Assembly: GCA_910578075.1 (NCBI GenBank)
Contig: CAJTPK010000015.1
Location: 1-64,000 of the forward strand
Length of the DNA: 64,000 nt
Reading direction: 5' to 3'
Source: an uncultured Muribaculaceae bacterium
GTDB lineage: Bacteria > Bacteroidota > Bacteroidia > Bacteroidales > Muribaculaceae
Part shown: positions 44,866 to 53,833 of the stretch, in pieces
Layout of the letters: each line of letters starts with the position of its first letter
Position numbering within the stretch: position 1 is the first letter of the stretch
Notes under the pieces: model-generated
What the model was told of the DNA's origin: nothing
What the model saw: the letters and a program-made list of their open reading frames with translations, nothing else
The model's database searches: none
Program-made: the position numbers and the translations under genes

Positions 44866-47265
44866 TTACTTCACATCGATGGTCAGCTTAGCCGGCTTAA
44901 CACCCTTGGCTTTAGCCTCGAATGTGATCTTGCCGGGTTCTTTGCCTGCCTGCACTATCGCTGTGGCGGCACCGCTGAAAAGATCCATTTCCGGAAGATG
45001 GAACAATCTCAGACTCGTGGGGTCACCGTTAGCTGTGGCGCGGAAACTACCTGCCCCCTTTGCCGAGAATTTGACCTCGCGTTCGTCATTCGGCACTATG
45101 TTGCCATCCTTGTCTGCCACCTGCACAGTGATATAGACAAGATCCTCGCCATCGGCATTAAGCACCTTGCGGTTCGGAGTGAGCACCAGATGATCCGCCT
45201 TACCTGCCGTGCGCATGGTTTTCTCTCCTGCCTCACTGCCGTCTGCATTGTAAGCGACCACCTTCACCTCTCCAGGCTCATATACAGTCTCATTCCACAT
45301 CAGACGGTAACGGTTAAGCTCCGTTGAATCATTCTTTTCACGAATTCCCTGACTCTTGCCGTTTATGAAAAGTTCTGCCTTGGGAGAATCTGTATAGACA
45401 AAGACCGGTGTGATCTCACCCTCTCGACCTTTCCAGTTCCAATGGGGAAGGATGTGGAGTGTCTTCTCCTTGTCATTCCATTTGGAACGATAGAGGTAAT
45501 AACGGTCCTTAGGTATCGATGCAAGATCCACGATGCCGAAATAGCTGCTGTGTGAAGGCCATGAATCAACATCATAGGGGGATGGCTCGCCAAGATAATC
45601 GAATCCGGTCCATACGAACTGTCCTATATTCCAGGGCTGGTCATCACCGGCTTTGAAATCATCGTCAGGCAGGTTGCTCCAGGAGCAATACTCCAGATCA
45701 TAGCCTGTGCTCTGGTTGTCAGCTCTTTTCACTGAATGAGCCTTCTTTGCGGGGAAATAATATTTGCCTCGCGAAGATACTGTAGAGGCAGTCTCACTAC
45801 CGAGAATAATATTCTGCGGAAGTTTCTCATAGGCATCTTCGTATAAATGCACACGATAGTTGAGTCCCGGCACATCAAGTTCCGCGCCGAATCCATTATC
45901 AGTCACGGCTGCTACCTGATCCATTCCGCAGGTCACGGGACGTGTCGGATCCTCCTTATGCACCAGATCCTGAAGCATGGTCAGCTCTTTCAGGCCATCC
46001 TCCGCCCACTGGCTCGGAACCTCATTACCTATCGACCACATCACAACTGACGGATTGTTACGGTAATTCTTCACCATATTGACTATATCACGCTCTGCCC
46101 ACTCATTGAAGAGCGTTCCATAACCGTTCTGGCTCTTCGGGCGGAATCCCCAGTCGTCAAACGGCTCCACCATTACCATCAATCCCAGCTCATCACACAA
46201 AGCCACCTGCTCCGGTGTAGGCATATTGTGAGTGGTGCGCACTGCGTTGGCACCCATATCCTTCATCATCTCAAGCTGATGACGCAACGCCGCGGTATTC
46301 ACAGCTGCGCCCAGCGGACCTAAGTCATGATGCAGACATACGCCCTTGAATTTCACGGGCTCCCCGTTCAGGAAGAATCCGACACCGTTGCGGACCTCTA
46401 CCGAGCGGATACCGAATCGCGTGTCGTAACGGTCCACCTCCTTGCCGTCTACAGAGACTGTAGTCTGCGCGGTGTATAATGACGGGGTCTCCGGAGTCCA
46501 CAATGACGGATCCTTGACTACAAAATTCTGCTTCAGGTCAACTCCCGGATAGATCTTGTAGCGATGCGTGTCATTGGCAACCTCCTTGCCTTCCTGATTG
46601 CGGATAACGGTATTAAGCTCCACATAATCACCCTTTGCCAAACCCTCAAGTTCTGTCACAAGATGCACGGTGGCATACTCTTTCGATACATAAGGGGTGG
46701 TGATATAAGTGCCCCACACCGGCACATGAACGGCATCCGTCTCTATCAGATGCACATTGCGGTATAGACCTGCACCCGGATACCAGCGCGAGGAGCGGTC
46801 AGGATTCTCCAGACTCACCTCCACCGTATTGGTGCCGGGATGTGTCACACCTTTCAGATCAACATAAAAGCTATTGTAGCCATACGGCCAGTATGCCACC
46901 TCCTTGCCATTCACTTTCACTTTGGCATGGCTCATGGCTCCGTCGAAAAGAAGCGTCTGATTCTTTCCGGCGGTGTCTGCAACCTCGAATGTTGTCTTGT
47001 AATATCCTTTGCCTACATATGGAAGTCCACCGGTGCGGCCGGTCTTCCAGCTCGCCTCGGTCTCTCCGTTCTGCTCGACGGTGACTTTCTGAAGGTCGTT
47101 GTTTCGGTCAAAAGGACCGTAGATGGCCCAGTCATGGGGGATGTTCACATTTTTCCATGATGCTGAATCGCGAGAGAACTCCCATTGCTTCAATTGCGTG
47201 CTGGTTCTCTGGGCAGTCGCTGTAAGTGCTATTGCCACAAGTGGCAAAATCATGAATTTCTTCAT
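44866..47265 (-). CDS. Secreted GH2 family glycosidase, probable beta-galactosidase
   Basis: A 799-residue protein with a signal peptide (MKKFMILPLVAIALTATAQ), so periplasmic. GH2 layout: jelly-roll sugar-binding domain (GYYKTTFEVADTAG, YNSFYVDL), Ig-like sandwich, TIM barrel (VCLHHDLGPLGAAVN, ANAVRTTHNMPTP), acid/base in MWSIGNEVPSQW and nucleophile in IILGSETAST. C-terminal Ig-like DUF4982-type domain (DSPKAELFINGKSQG) and a final sandwich. The galK-galM neighbours support galactosidase activity. The promoter is at 47324-47355 and the gene leads its operon. Confidence 0.9.
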   Translation of the reverse strand: MKKFMILPLVAIALTATAQRTSTQLKQWEFSRDSASWKNVNIPHDWAIYGPFDRNNDLQKVTVEQNGETEASWKTGRTGGLPYVGKGYYKTTFEVADTAGKNQTLLFDGAMSHAKVKVNGKEVAYWPYGYNSFYVDLKGVTHPGTNTVEVSLENPDRSSRWYPGAGLYRNVHLIETDAVHVPVWGTYITTPYVSKEYATVHLVTELEGLAKGDYVELNTVIRNQEGKEVANDTHRYKIYPGVDLKQNFVVKDPSLWTPETPSLYTAQTTVSVDGKEVDRYDTRFGIRSVEVRNGVGFFLNGEPVKFKGVCLHHDLGPLGAAVNTAALRHQLEMMKDMGANAVRTTHNMPTPEQVALCDELGLMVMVEPFDDWGFRPKSQNGYGTLFNEWAERDIVNMVKNYRNNPSVVMWSIGNEVPSQWAEDGLKELTMLQDLVHKEDPTRPVTCGMDQVAAVTDNGFGAELDVPGLNYRVHLYEDAYEKLPQNIILGSETASTVSSRGKYYFPAKKAHSVKRADNQSTGYDLEYCSWSNLPDDDFKAGDDQPWNIGQFVWTGFDYLGEPSPYDVDSWPSHSSYFGIVDLASIPKDRYYLYRSKWNDKEKTLHILPHWNWKGREGEITPVFVYTDSPKAELFINGKSQGIREKNDSTELNRYRLMWNETVYEPGEVKVVAYNADGSEAGEKTMRTAGKADHLVLTPNRKVLNADGEDLVYITVQVADKDGNIVPNDEREVKFSAKGAGSFRATANGDPTSLRLFHLPEMDLFSGAATAIVQAGKEPGKITFEAKAKGVKPAKLTIDVK

Positions 47266-47323
47266 TATAAGGTTTTATGGTTATATACTCCACTGCTTGA
47301 AACGCCTCGTGCGCTTCCTCCTA

Positions 47324-47355
47324 CAAAGATAATACTATATTGCAAAAAAAGCAAA
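47324..47355 (-). promoter_or_regulatory. Minus-strand promoter of the GH2-galK-galM operon
   Basis: On the minus strand TTTG (47355-47352), a 20-nt spacer and TATCTTTG (47331-47324) match consensus. The -33 box lies inside the terminator hairpin of the portal-like gene. Confidence 0.8.
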
Positions 47356-47381
47356 CGGAGCGCGCACTCCGCCTGCTTTTT
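47346..47381 (-). terminator. Terminator of the portal-like gene
   Basis: Minus-strand reading gives an imperfect stem (AAAAAGC...GGAG with CTCC...GCTTTTT) around CGCGCA or its complement, ending in a run of T. It overlaps the GH2 promoter. Confidence 0.65.
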
Positions 47382-47414
47382 TAATAATTATTTATAATTC
47401 CCCTCCGATCCCTT

Positions 47415-48899
47415 TCAAAATGCCAGCCTGAAATCAGCGTTTGTGCCGCTGAAATCTCTCCTCACTTTAAATTCAGACACCCCACCGGATTCAACTCCCG
47501 TAACAGACAATATCTTATCCCTTTTGTAATATTGCCGGATATTCGACATATCCATAGCAGCAGCTTCCGCGATAAAGCAGTCGAAACTCTTCAGCAAGTC
47601 GGAAAGCGAGGTGAGTGAGTTCTGGGTCTGCTGGTTATAGAGCGTGCCGCTCATGGAGTTGCTCTCAAGCCTTCCCTGCAACGCTCCGTTCACACCCGAT
47701 ATATCCTCCATCATCTTCAACTGGATATCAAGCAACTCGGTTATGCCGATGTTCGTGCAGTTGGAACTCACCTGCTGAGGCAAAGGCATCCCGGCTTTCG
47801 GGCGGAACATGATCACACCGTTGAAGCGGCTCCATTCCTCCGCGATATCATTGATATCCGATCCCTCAGGCAATGCCCCTTCCGGAAATAGGAGAACTCC
47901 CTTGGCGGAGGCGCGCAATATCCAGTCATACATCGAGATAAGCCTGTTGGTGAATTTCTGCTGATCTATTATATCGCTGACAAATGAATGTATCTCACCG
48001 TCGATGAAAGGGTATGCCTTGAATACGAAGGGATGTCCGCCATGGTCATACGGTGATATGCCGCTGCGGAGAATATGTCCTGTCGGGGTCAGATAGTGGC
48101 AGTGCCATTCCTCCCGCACGCTCCATTCCCTGCGCACAATATCGCCGCTCCCTCCGTCTTTCGCGCAAGCCACTTCATAATAGCGGCCGCCGCGCCGGTC
48201 ATGACAACGGTAATACTGGCGGTATGTCCGCTCCCATACTTCTACCACACGGCACGTGCGATTATCCGGCACTCCATATATGCTCCTCAATCTGCCGCGA
48301 TCTTCGGCGTTGCGGGCAAATGACGCGCATAATGTAGAGAAATCCAGATCATGGATCTCCCCGACAAGCGAGACATCCCAATTGCGGAAATCCCTCGCCT
48401 CTGTGTCGCAGAAGAAGTTGTCGGGCATCACAAAATCCGTCCAGCAGTCTGTTTTCATTCCTTTCCGCCCATACCATTTGCGGTGCACGGCAAGTCCGCT
48501 TATCAGGAATTCCTCCATGGTGCGAGCATACATCTCCTCCATCATGTTCAGCTCCATGTTGAATTCCAAAAGCCGCTGCATGGTGTGGGCCTCTGACCTC
48601 TCCGAGGAATCACGCGCCTCGCATTTCGGTGCGGAATAGCGGCTCCGGAAAACTCCAAGGACATTCCGCACTATCCTGCGTATCATATTGTTCTTAAGTG
48701 GCACATTCCCCTGACTCCGTATATAATCCTCCTCGCGCATCTTGATGCCATCTACCTCCATGCTGTCTCCCCATTGGTCGCCATATGTGAACCGCTTGTT
48801 GCGCTCCCTCTCCCTCCTGAACTCACCCATCCCCTCCCAACAGCGCATTGCCTTGGCGAGCAATTCCTCATCCCGCATAAAATCTCCCTTATTCTCCAT
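47415..48899 (-). CDS. Orphan phage portal-like protein
   Basis: A 494-residue protein resembling P22-type/Bacteroides portal proteins: an N-terminal RRERERNKRFTYGDQWGDS, NNMIRRIVRNVLGVFRSRYS, middle HPFVFKAYPFIDGEIHSFVS and the clip/stem-like DIIDQQKFTNRLISMYDWIL, ISGVNGALQGRLESNSMSGT, YNQQTQNSLTSLSDLLKSF. A portal is the dodecameric DNA gate of a tailed-phage capsid. No terminase, capsid, tail or integrase gene is present beside it, so it is an orphan. It is shorter than many portals (about 600-700 residues), perhaps truncated at its C-terminus, but the frame is intact. Start could also be MRDEELLAK. Call by motif resemblance only. Confidence 0.68.
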   Translation of the reverse strand: MENKGDFMRDEELLAKAMRCWEGMGEFRRERERNKRFTYGDQWGDSMEVDGIKMREEDYIRSQGNVPLKNNMIRRIVRNVLGVFRSRYSAPKCEARDSSERSEAHTMQRLLEFNMELNMMEEMYARTMEEFLISGLAVHRKWYGRKGMKTDCWTDFVMPDNFFCDTEARDFRNWDVSLVGEIHDLDFSTLCASFARNAEDRGRLRSIYGVPDNRTCRVVEVWERTYRQYYRCHDRRGGRYYEVACAKDGGSGDIVRREWSVREEWHCHYLTPTGHILRSGISPYDHGGHPFVFKAYPFIDGEIHSFVSDIIDQQKFTNRLISMYDWILRASAKGVLLFPEGALPEGSDINDIAEEWSRFNGVIMFRPKAGMPLPQQVSSNCTNIGITELLDIQLKMMEDISGVNGALQGRLESNSMSGTLYNQQTQNSLTSLSDLLKSFDCFIAEAAAMDMSNIRQYYKRDKILSVTGVESGGVSEFKVRRDFSGTNADFRLAF

Positions 48900-48980
48900 T
48901 TTTCCTTCTCTTTAGTTTATTTTAACTCCAAAATTACCCGTAGCCGGATGACTCGTTGTCATATCTATTGAAATTTTCAT

Positions 48981-48988
48981 TATCTTTG
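48981..48988 (+). promoter_or_regulatory. -7 element for the acyltransferase operon
   Basis: TATCTTTG matches TAnnTTTG 31 nt before the ATG at 49020. The possible -33 (TTG at 48956) is 22 nt away, a little far. Confidence 0.5.
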
Positions 48989-49019
48989 CGGGTTAATTGT
49001 TGTTTGAAATAGATACGAA

Positions 49020-49898
49020 ATGTCTGAAAACATAAATATGTCTTCCGTTGAAAACCGCCCCTGCGCCCCGGGGGTGAGACCTGACGTGCTCAATTACGAC
49101 GACATCGCGAAAATGGTGCCGGCTCTCGCCGGACACCGTAAATTTGTTGAGAATGTTCTCCATCTTGTTGGAATAGATGAGGTAAACGCCATCCATGGCA
49201 GATACTGCTATTCAACCGGTGTGGAATTCTCTCGCCATCTTGTGGAGGATGAGTTCAAATTCAAGCTCCGGATCGACAACGAGGAGGTGCTCGCAAGATT
49301 CCCGGAGGGAGCTTTCATAACCGTTTCAAACCATCCTTACGGTGGAATGGACGGCATTCTACTGCTCCATCTGGTAGGCAAATACAGAAAGGATTATCAG
49401 GTGATGGTGAATATGTTTCTCAATAACATAACCGCCATGCGCCCCACATTCATAGCCGTCGATCCCATCAAGACCGACGATCCGGAAAAGAAAGCTGTCA
49501 CCATGCAGGGTATCCGCAGGGCCATGGCGCATGTAAAAGACGGACACCCTCTCGGATTCTTCCCGGCCGGCGCTGTTTCAAAGATCGACCGCACCCTTCA
49601 TATCCGCGACCGAGAATGGCAACCGACAATCACCAGACTCATAAAACAGCTCAAGGTGCCTGTAATCCCGATATATTTCCATGGACACAACTCCACTTTC
49701 TTCAACATCCTCGGTCTCATAGACTGGAGACTCCGCAGCGCCAGGCTGCCGAAGGAGATATTCAACAAACGCAACAAGGAGGTGCATGTATCCATCGGAG
49801 AACCTATCTCCGTTGAGGAGCAGGCACAATTTAAGGATGCCGACGAACTCGGACGATACCTGCGCGAAAAAACTTATTCACTCTCCAAAATCAAATGA
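49020..49898 (+). CDS. PlsC-like acyltransferase (lysophospholipid/amino-lipid type)
   Basis: A 292-residue protein with the H-X4-D acyltransferase motif in VSNHPYGGMDGILL, FIAVDPIKTD, GFFPAGAVSKI (FPxG motif) and VIPIYFHGHNS. Two-block pattern fits the family that acylates lysolipids and, in Bacteroidetes, also OlsA/GlsA-type glycine- or ornithine-lipid O-acyltransferases. It overlaps the following sigma-54 activator by 4 nt. Membrane-associated by family. The lipid substrate is not known. Confidence 0.88.
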   Translation: MSENINMSSVENRPCAPGVRPDVLNYDDIAKMVPALAGHRKFVENVLHLVGIDEVNAIHGRYCYSTGVEFSRHLVEDEFKFKLRIDNEEVLARFPEGAFITVSNHPYGGMDGILLLHLVGKYRKDYQVMVNMFLNNITAMRPTFIAVDPIKTDDPEKKAVTMQGIRRAMAHVKDGHPLGFFPAGAVSKIDRTLHIRDREWQPTITRLIKQLKVPVIPIYFHGHNSTFFNILGLIDWRLRSARLPKEIFNKRNKEVHVSIGEPISVEEQAQFKDADELGRYLREKTYSLSKIK

Positions 49899-51115
49899 CC
49901 ATGTCCTCCCAAGTTCAACCAAAAGATATTCCTGCTGATGTGGCGGCGGCAAAGCAGAGATTCTCGATCATAGGGAATTCTCCTGCGCTCATACGGGCAA
50001 TATCGAGGGCCATAAAGGTGGCTCCGATTGATCTCTCTGTCCTCGTCACCGGAGAAAGCGGATCAGGCAAGGAGTTCTTCCCCAAGATCATACACCAGTT
50101 TGGAGCGCGTAAACACAAGAAATATATAGCGGTCAACTGCGGTGCTATCCCGGAGGGAACTATCGATTCCGAGCTTTTCGGTCATGAGAAAGGATCCTTT
50201 ACCGGTGCCATATCCGCCCGCAAGGGTTATTTCGAGGAGGCTGACGGTGGAACAATCTTCCTTGATGAAGTGGCGGAGCTCCCCATGACCACTCAGGCGA
50301 GGTTGCTCCGTGTGCTCGAGACGGGTGAATTCCTGAAAGTCGGCTCTTCTACGGTGCAGAAGACCAACATCCGAATTGTAGCCGCCACGAACGTGGATCT
50401 GATAAAAGCGGTGGAGAAAGGTAAGTTCAGGGAAGATCTCTATTACCGTCTCTCCACAATACGCATCGATGTCCCCAACCTCCATGACCGTGGAGACGAC
50501 ATAAAATTGCTTTCACGCAAATTCGCAGCTGATTTCGCGGAAAAATATATGACGCGCCCCATCTCTTTCTCGGAAGATGCTTTCCGGGCTATGCTCGTCT
50601 ACAGATGGCCGGGAAATGTGCGCCAGCTGAAAAATTTCGTGGAGCAATTCGCTCTTTTCGAGGCTGGAGAAGAGATTTCAAGACAACTCGTGCTTGAGAC
50701 CCTGCCGCTCGACCGGTCCGCGTCTTCCTCACTCGTCAAATCGGAGAAACCCGTAAACTACGAGGCGGAACGGGAGATGCTTTGGCAGCTTCTGCTTGGC
50801 CTTAAGGCTGAAATCGCAGAACTGAAAGCCGAAAGGTTCGGACACCGTGAGGGCGCTGACAAACCGCAGCCTACCTCAAGCCGAACCGGCACATCCCTCA
50901 TCAAATACCCCATATCCGATCTCCTCTCCCCCGTGGAATTCCCGGCAGCTGCCGAGGAGCCGGAGAAATTCTCCCAGACCCTCGAGGAGTCGGAAAAGGA
51001 AACAATTATCGCCTCTCTGGAGAGAAACGGCTCCGACAAGAAACTGACCGCAGAAGAACTCGGAATCTCTCTCCGCACACTTTACCGCAAAATCAAGGAA
51101 TATAACATACAATGA
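49895..51115 (+). CDS. Sigma-54-dependent activator without receiver domain
   Basis: A 406-residue AAA+ regulator. Walker A VTGESGSGKE, the GAFTGA loop appears as GSFTGA, Walker B TIFLDEVAELP, sensor motifs REDLYYRLSTIRI and YRWPGNVRQLKNFVE. The C-terminal Fis-type helix-turn-helix (KLTAEELGISLRTLYRKIKE) follows a linker of about 80 residues. No N-terminal receiver, GAF or PAS domain is present (about 25 residues precede the AAA+ core). It overlaps both neighbours by 4 nt. Targets are unknown. Confidence 0.93.
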   Translation: MTMSSQVQPKDIPADVAAAKQRFSIIGNSPALIRAISRAIKVAPIDLSVLVTGESGSGKEFFPKIIHQFGARKHKKYIAVNCGAIPEGTIDSELFGHEKGSFTGAISARKGYFEEADGGTIFLDEVAELPMTTQARLLRVLETGEFLKVGSSTVQKTNIRIVAATNVDLIKAVEKGKFREDLYYRLSTIRIDVPNLHDRGDDIKLLSRKFAADFAEKYMTRPISFSEDAFRAMLVYRWPGNVRQLKNFVEQFALFEAGEEISRQLVLETLPLDRSASSSLVKSEKPVNYEAEREMLWQLLLGLKAEIAELKAERFGHREGADKPQPTSSRTGTSLIKYPISDLLSPVEFPAAAEEPEKFSQTLEESEKETIIASLERNGSDKKLTAEELGISLRTLYRKIKEYNIQ

Positions 51116-51621
51116 AATCGATTTTCTCCCTATTCTCCATATCCCTGTTGCTGCTTCTCTCGGGATGCATACCAAGCTTCAGGCTAAACGGTTCGGCAAT
51201 AAACTACGACATCTACAAAACCATCGATGTCTCGGAATTCCCGATCCGCGCAGCTCTCGTATACCCTCCGCTGCAGCAGACATTCGAGAATAAACTCCTC
51301 GACTATGTGACCCGGCAGACCCGTCTCCAGGAAGTGGACGGTCCGGCGGATATCGAGCTGAGTGGAGAAATCACAGGATATTCCCTATCCCCGCAGTCTG
51401 TCGGCACTGACGCTTATGCAACGGAAACCAGACTTACCATTACCGTACGCGTAAAATATGTCGACAACAAGAATCCGGCAAATAACCTCGACCAGACATT
51501 CTCCGCCTACCGTCAGTTCTCATCATCGCTGATGCTTACCGATGTGCAGGACGATCTCTGCATGCAGATCAGCGAGGAACTCGTCAACCTTATATTCAAC
51601 GCCACCCTCGGCAACTGGTAA
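51112..51621 (+). CDS. LptE-like outer-membrane assembly lipoprotein
   Basis: A 169-residue lipoprotein with LLLLLSGC (Cys 19). The core (PLQQTFENKLLDYVTRQTRL, ADIELSGEITGYSLSPQSV, ETRLTITVRVKYVDNKNPAN) and LPS-assembly-like fold fit the Bacteroidetes LptE family that partners LptD for LPS insertion. ATG overlaps the sigma-54 activator stop by 4 nt; coupled with the next gene after 21 nt. Confidence 0.88.
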   Translation: MKSIFSLFSISLLLLLSGCIPSFRLNGSAINYDIYKTIDVSEFPIRAALVYPPLQQTFENKLLDYVTRQTRLQEVDGPADIELSGEITGYSLSPQSVGTDAYATETRLTITVRVKYVDNKNPANNLDQTFSAYRQFSSSLMLTDVQDDLCMQISEELVNLIFNATLGNW

Positions 51622-51642
51622 ACAAAAAAACATCCCGGAATT

Positions 51643-52314
51643 ATGAATCCGATTCTCAATAAATATCCGTATTTCGTGGTGCCCGCCATCGAGGAGCTTC
51701 AGAATGCATCTGGAGAAGAACGTGTTGCGCTGGTGAGAAGGATCGCCGCCGCTGTCGGCGACCCGACCGCCCTGCGCACAATCATTGGCGTTGACCCGGA
51801 AGAGTTTCTGTCATTCTATCCCGACATGAAGACCCCGGAACTCTCTACCGATGACACAATCGACTCCTTCATCGACCGCTTCGGAAATCCAAACACCCCG
51901 AAACCTACAGAAGTCGAGGATATAATCACCCCGGTGGCAGTCCCCTATGACCTGTCATCGCTCGAAAATCTCCCCGAACTGACCAATGCCGACCTCTTCC
52001 CCGCAGACTTGGCGCCTGGCATCCCCTCAGATCCAATACAAACCGAGAAACCTGAGCCAACACAAACAGAGGCACCTGAGCCAATGCAGACTGAAGAGCT
52101 GGATTCTGACTCAAATTCATCTCCAAGCCATGCTTCTGCAGGAAGAGAACCATCACTCTCTGAATCTCTTGCCCGAATCATGATTAAAAACGGCAATTAT
52201 CAGAAAGCTTTGGAAATAATTACGGAGATAAGTTTGAATAATCCGAAAAAAAGTGTTTACTTTGCAGACCAAATACGATTTCTCAAAAAATTGATTGCTC
52301 TCCAATCCCGCTAA
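51643..52314 (+). CDS. Hypothetical protein with C-terminal TPR-like helix pair
   Basis: A 223-residue protein, no signal peptide. The middle (about residues 125-165) is low-complexity Pro/Glu/Thr-rich with a repeat of EPTQTEAPEPMQTEE type. The conserved end (SLSESLARIMIKNGNYQKAL, EIITEISLNNPKKSVYFADQ) recurs in Bacteroidetes proteins encoded between lptE and secG. The function is unknown; it is probably cytoplasmic. Confidence 0.8.
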   Translation: MNPILNKYPYFVVPAIEELQNASGEERVALVRRIAAAVGDPTALRTIIGVDPEEFLSFYPDMKTPELSTDDTIDSFIDRFGNPNTPKPTEVEDIITPVAVPYDLSSLENLPELTNADLFPADLAPGIPSDPIQTEKPEPTQTEAPEPMQTEELDSDSNSSPSHASAGREPSLSESLARIMIKNGNYQKALEIITEISLNNPKKSVYFADQIRFLKKLIALQSR

Positions 52315-52437
52315 GATTGCTTTTGATCGCATCGGAGATTATTTTCAATCCCACTGAAAATTGCATTTAACAGCATCGAAGAGTGCTTTCCAATTTTTTC
52401 GAGAAGCCCGTTGAGTGAGGAGAACCCGCGGTTCTCC
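52294..52437 (+). other. Leader of secG with degenerate direct repeats and a perfect hairpin
   Basis: The words ATTGCTCTCCAATCCC, ATTGCTTTTGATCGCATCGG and ATTGCATTTAACAGCATCGA are loosely repeated (52294, 52316, 52360). A perfect 8-bp stem (GGAGAACC-CGC-GGTTCTCC, 52419-52437) follows, without a T-run. No TAnnTTTG box is clear before secG. Confidence 0.5.
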
Positions 52438-52482
52438 CCAAAATCAAAAAAAAATTGAAAATTAAATTTTAAATAAAAAGAT

Positions 52483-52788
52483 ATGTACATCTTTCTAAGC
52501 ATTTTAATAGTTGTCGCATGTCTCCTTCTCATCGGAGCCGTGCTCATCCAGAAATCCAAAGGTGGTGGTCTCGCCTCCGACTATTCAAGCGGAAACCAAT
52601 ACCTCGGTTATCGCAAAACAACCGACTTCATTGAAAAAGCGACATGGAGCCTTGCAATCTTCATCTGCCTTGTAAGCATCTGCGCATCATTTGCAGTGAA
52701 GACTCCCGTAAACGTATCAAGCATTCAGAACGCAGCTCCCGCACCCAACTCCGCAGCTCCCGCACCGGTCAATGTGCCAGCCAAATAA
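52483..52788 (+). CDS. secG: Preprotein translocase subunit SecG
   Basis: A 101-residue inner-membrane protein. Two membrane helices (MYIFLSILIVVACLLLIGAV, WSLAIFICLVSICASFAV) flank the conserved VLIQKSKGGGLASDYS loop. It assists SecYE in export. The Pro/Ala-rich tail (APAPNSAAPAPVNVPAK) is common in Bacteroidetes. The A-rich leader suits strong translation. Confidence 0.95.
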   Translation: MYIFLSILIVVACLLLIGAVLIQKSKGGGLASDYSSGNQYLGYRKTTDFIEKATWSLAIFICLVSICASFAVKTPVNVSSIQNAAPAPNSAAPAPVNVPAK

Positions 52789-52950
52789 GTTAGGAGTTAG
52801 GAGTTAGGAATTAGGAATTAAAAAAATCGGGAAGGATTGCATCAGCAATTCTTCCCGATTTTTTATATCTATATCGGTCTCAATTCCCAACTCCTAATTC
52901 CTAACTCCTAACTCCTAACTATTCCTAACTATTCCTAATTCCTAACTCCC
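52788..52950. repeat. Heptamer arrays in inverted orientation around the secG/nadK terminator
   Basis: AGTTAGG-type heptamers begin at the secG stop (52788-52819) and the reverse-complement AACTCCT/AATTCCT units run 52889-52950, with two decamer variants (AACTATTCCT). The two arms can pair across the terminator at 52821-52864. The right array contains the last codons (GVRN) and stop of nadK. Confidence 0.9.
52821..52864. terminator. Bidirectional terminator between secG and nadK
   Basis: A 20-bp stem (AAAAAATCGGGAAGGATTGC with its complement, one mismatch) and loop ATCA end in T runs on both strands. It serves the convergent secG and nadK. Confidence 0.92.
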
Positions 52951-53819
52951 GAACTTTCTCCCCACAGAAGTTTATTGCGGAGAAGTCTGGCGAAGCTTGC
53001 GTCCGGCCGGCGTAGAACCATCACACAGAATCCTGCACGTTTAATTTTTAGTTCATCCTTGCCGCAAGCCATCATGAAATAACGTCCGTCAAGGCTGACA
53101 CGGGAATGATCCACCCTCGAACTCGTAGTGAGGCAAATCTCGGAATCCGCACCTACGACAAGCGGGCGCATCGTGAGCGAATGCGGCGCGATCGGTGACA
53201 ACACCGCGCATTCAAGCGTCGGAGCCATGATCGGACCACCTGCTGACAGGTTATAAGCTGTAGATCCGGTAGGTGTCGCAACAACAAGTCCATCCGCCAT
53301 ATAGTCAGCCAAAAAATAACCGTCAACCTCAGCATGCACCGTCACCATCGACGCAGTCTCTCCGCGGAGCACCGCAACCTCATTCAACGCATACGGCCAG
53401 AAATCCTGAGGCATCGCATCGCAGCGCACCTCCAGCACCGTCCTCCGCTCAATCCTGCCACGGTCGTTTGCCACAACATCCATAAGCTCACCCATCTCCT
53501 CAAGCGAATAACTTGCCAGGAAACCTAAATGACCCGTATTGATTCCAAGTATAGGTATTTCGCGCTTACCTACCCACTGGGCGGCACGAAGGAATGTGCC
53601 GTCGCCACCGATGCTGATAACGCACTCCGTATCAGCAGGCAACTCATCAACAACATGCATGCCCTCACCAAGTGAGATTCCACATCCGGCAAGATACTCC
53701 CCGAAGCAGGTTGCCACCGAAACGTCAAATCTCCGCTCCGCAAGAGCCTCGAAGAAACTGCCCAACAATGTCAGATATTCCTCCTGATGCCTCTTCCCAT
53801 ATATAGCGATCTTCCTCAT
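52935..53819 (-). CDS. nadK: NAD kinase
   Basis: A 294-residue enzyme phosphorylating NAD to NADP. Signature: ECVISIGGDGTFLRAAQ (GGDGT), GINTGHLGFLASY, ALNEVAVLRG (NE/D motif), GLVVATPTGSTAYNLSAGGP and SLTMRPLVV. MRKIAIYGK at 53819 is preferred to 53831. The C-terminal GVRN and stop are spelled by heptamer repeats. A heptamer array also fills the leader. Confidence 0.96.
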   Translation of the reverse strand: MRKIAIYGKRHQEEYLTLLGSFFEALAERRFDVSVATCFGEYLAGCGISLGEGMHVVDELPADTECVISIGGDGTFLRAAQWVGKREIPILGINTGHLGFLASYSLEEMGELMDVVANDRGRIERRTVLEVRCDAMPQDFWPYALNEVAVLRGETASMVTVHAEVDGYFLADYMADGLVVATPTGSTAYNLSAGGPIMAPTLECAVLSPIAPHSLTMRPLVVGADSEICLTTSSRVDHSRVSLDGRYFMMACGKDELKIKRAGFCVMVLRRPDASFARLLRNKLLWGESSGVRN

Positions 53820-53833
53820 ACCTAAAATCACCC

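Noticed and set aside
47415..48899. Part of a prophage
   Set aside because: Neighbouring genes are ordinary metabolic and envelope genes on both sides; no integrase, terminase, capsid or attachment repeats are visible.
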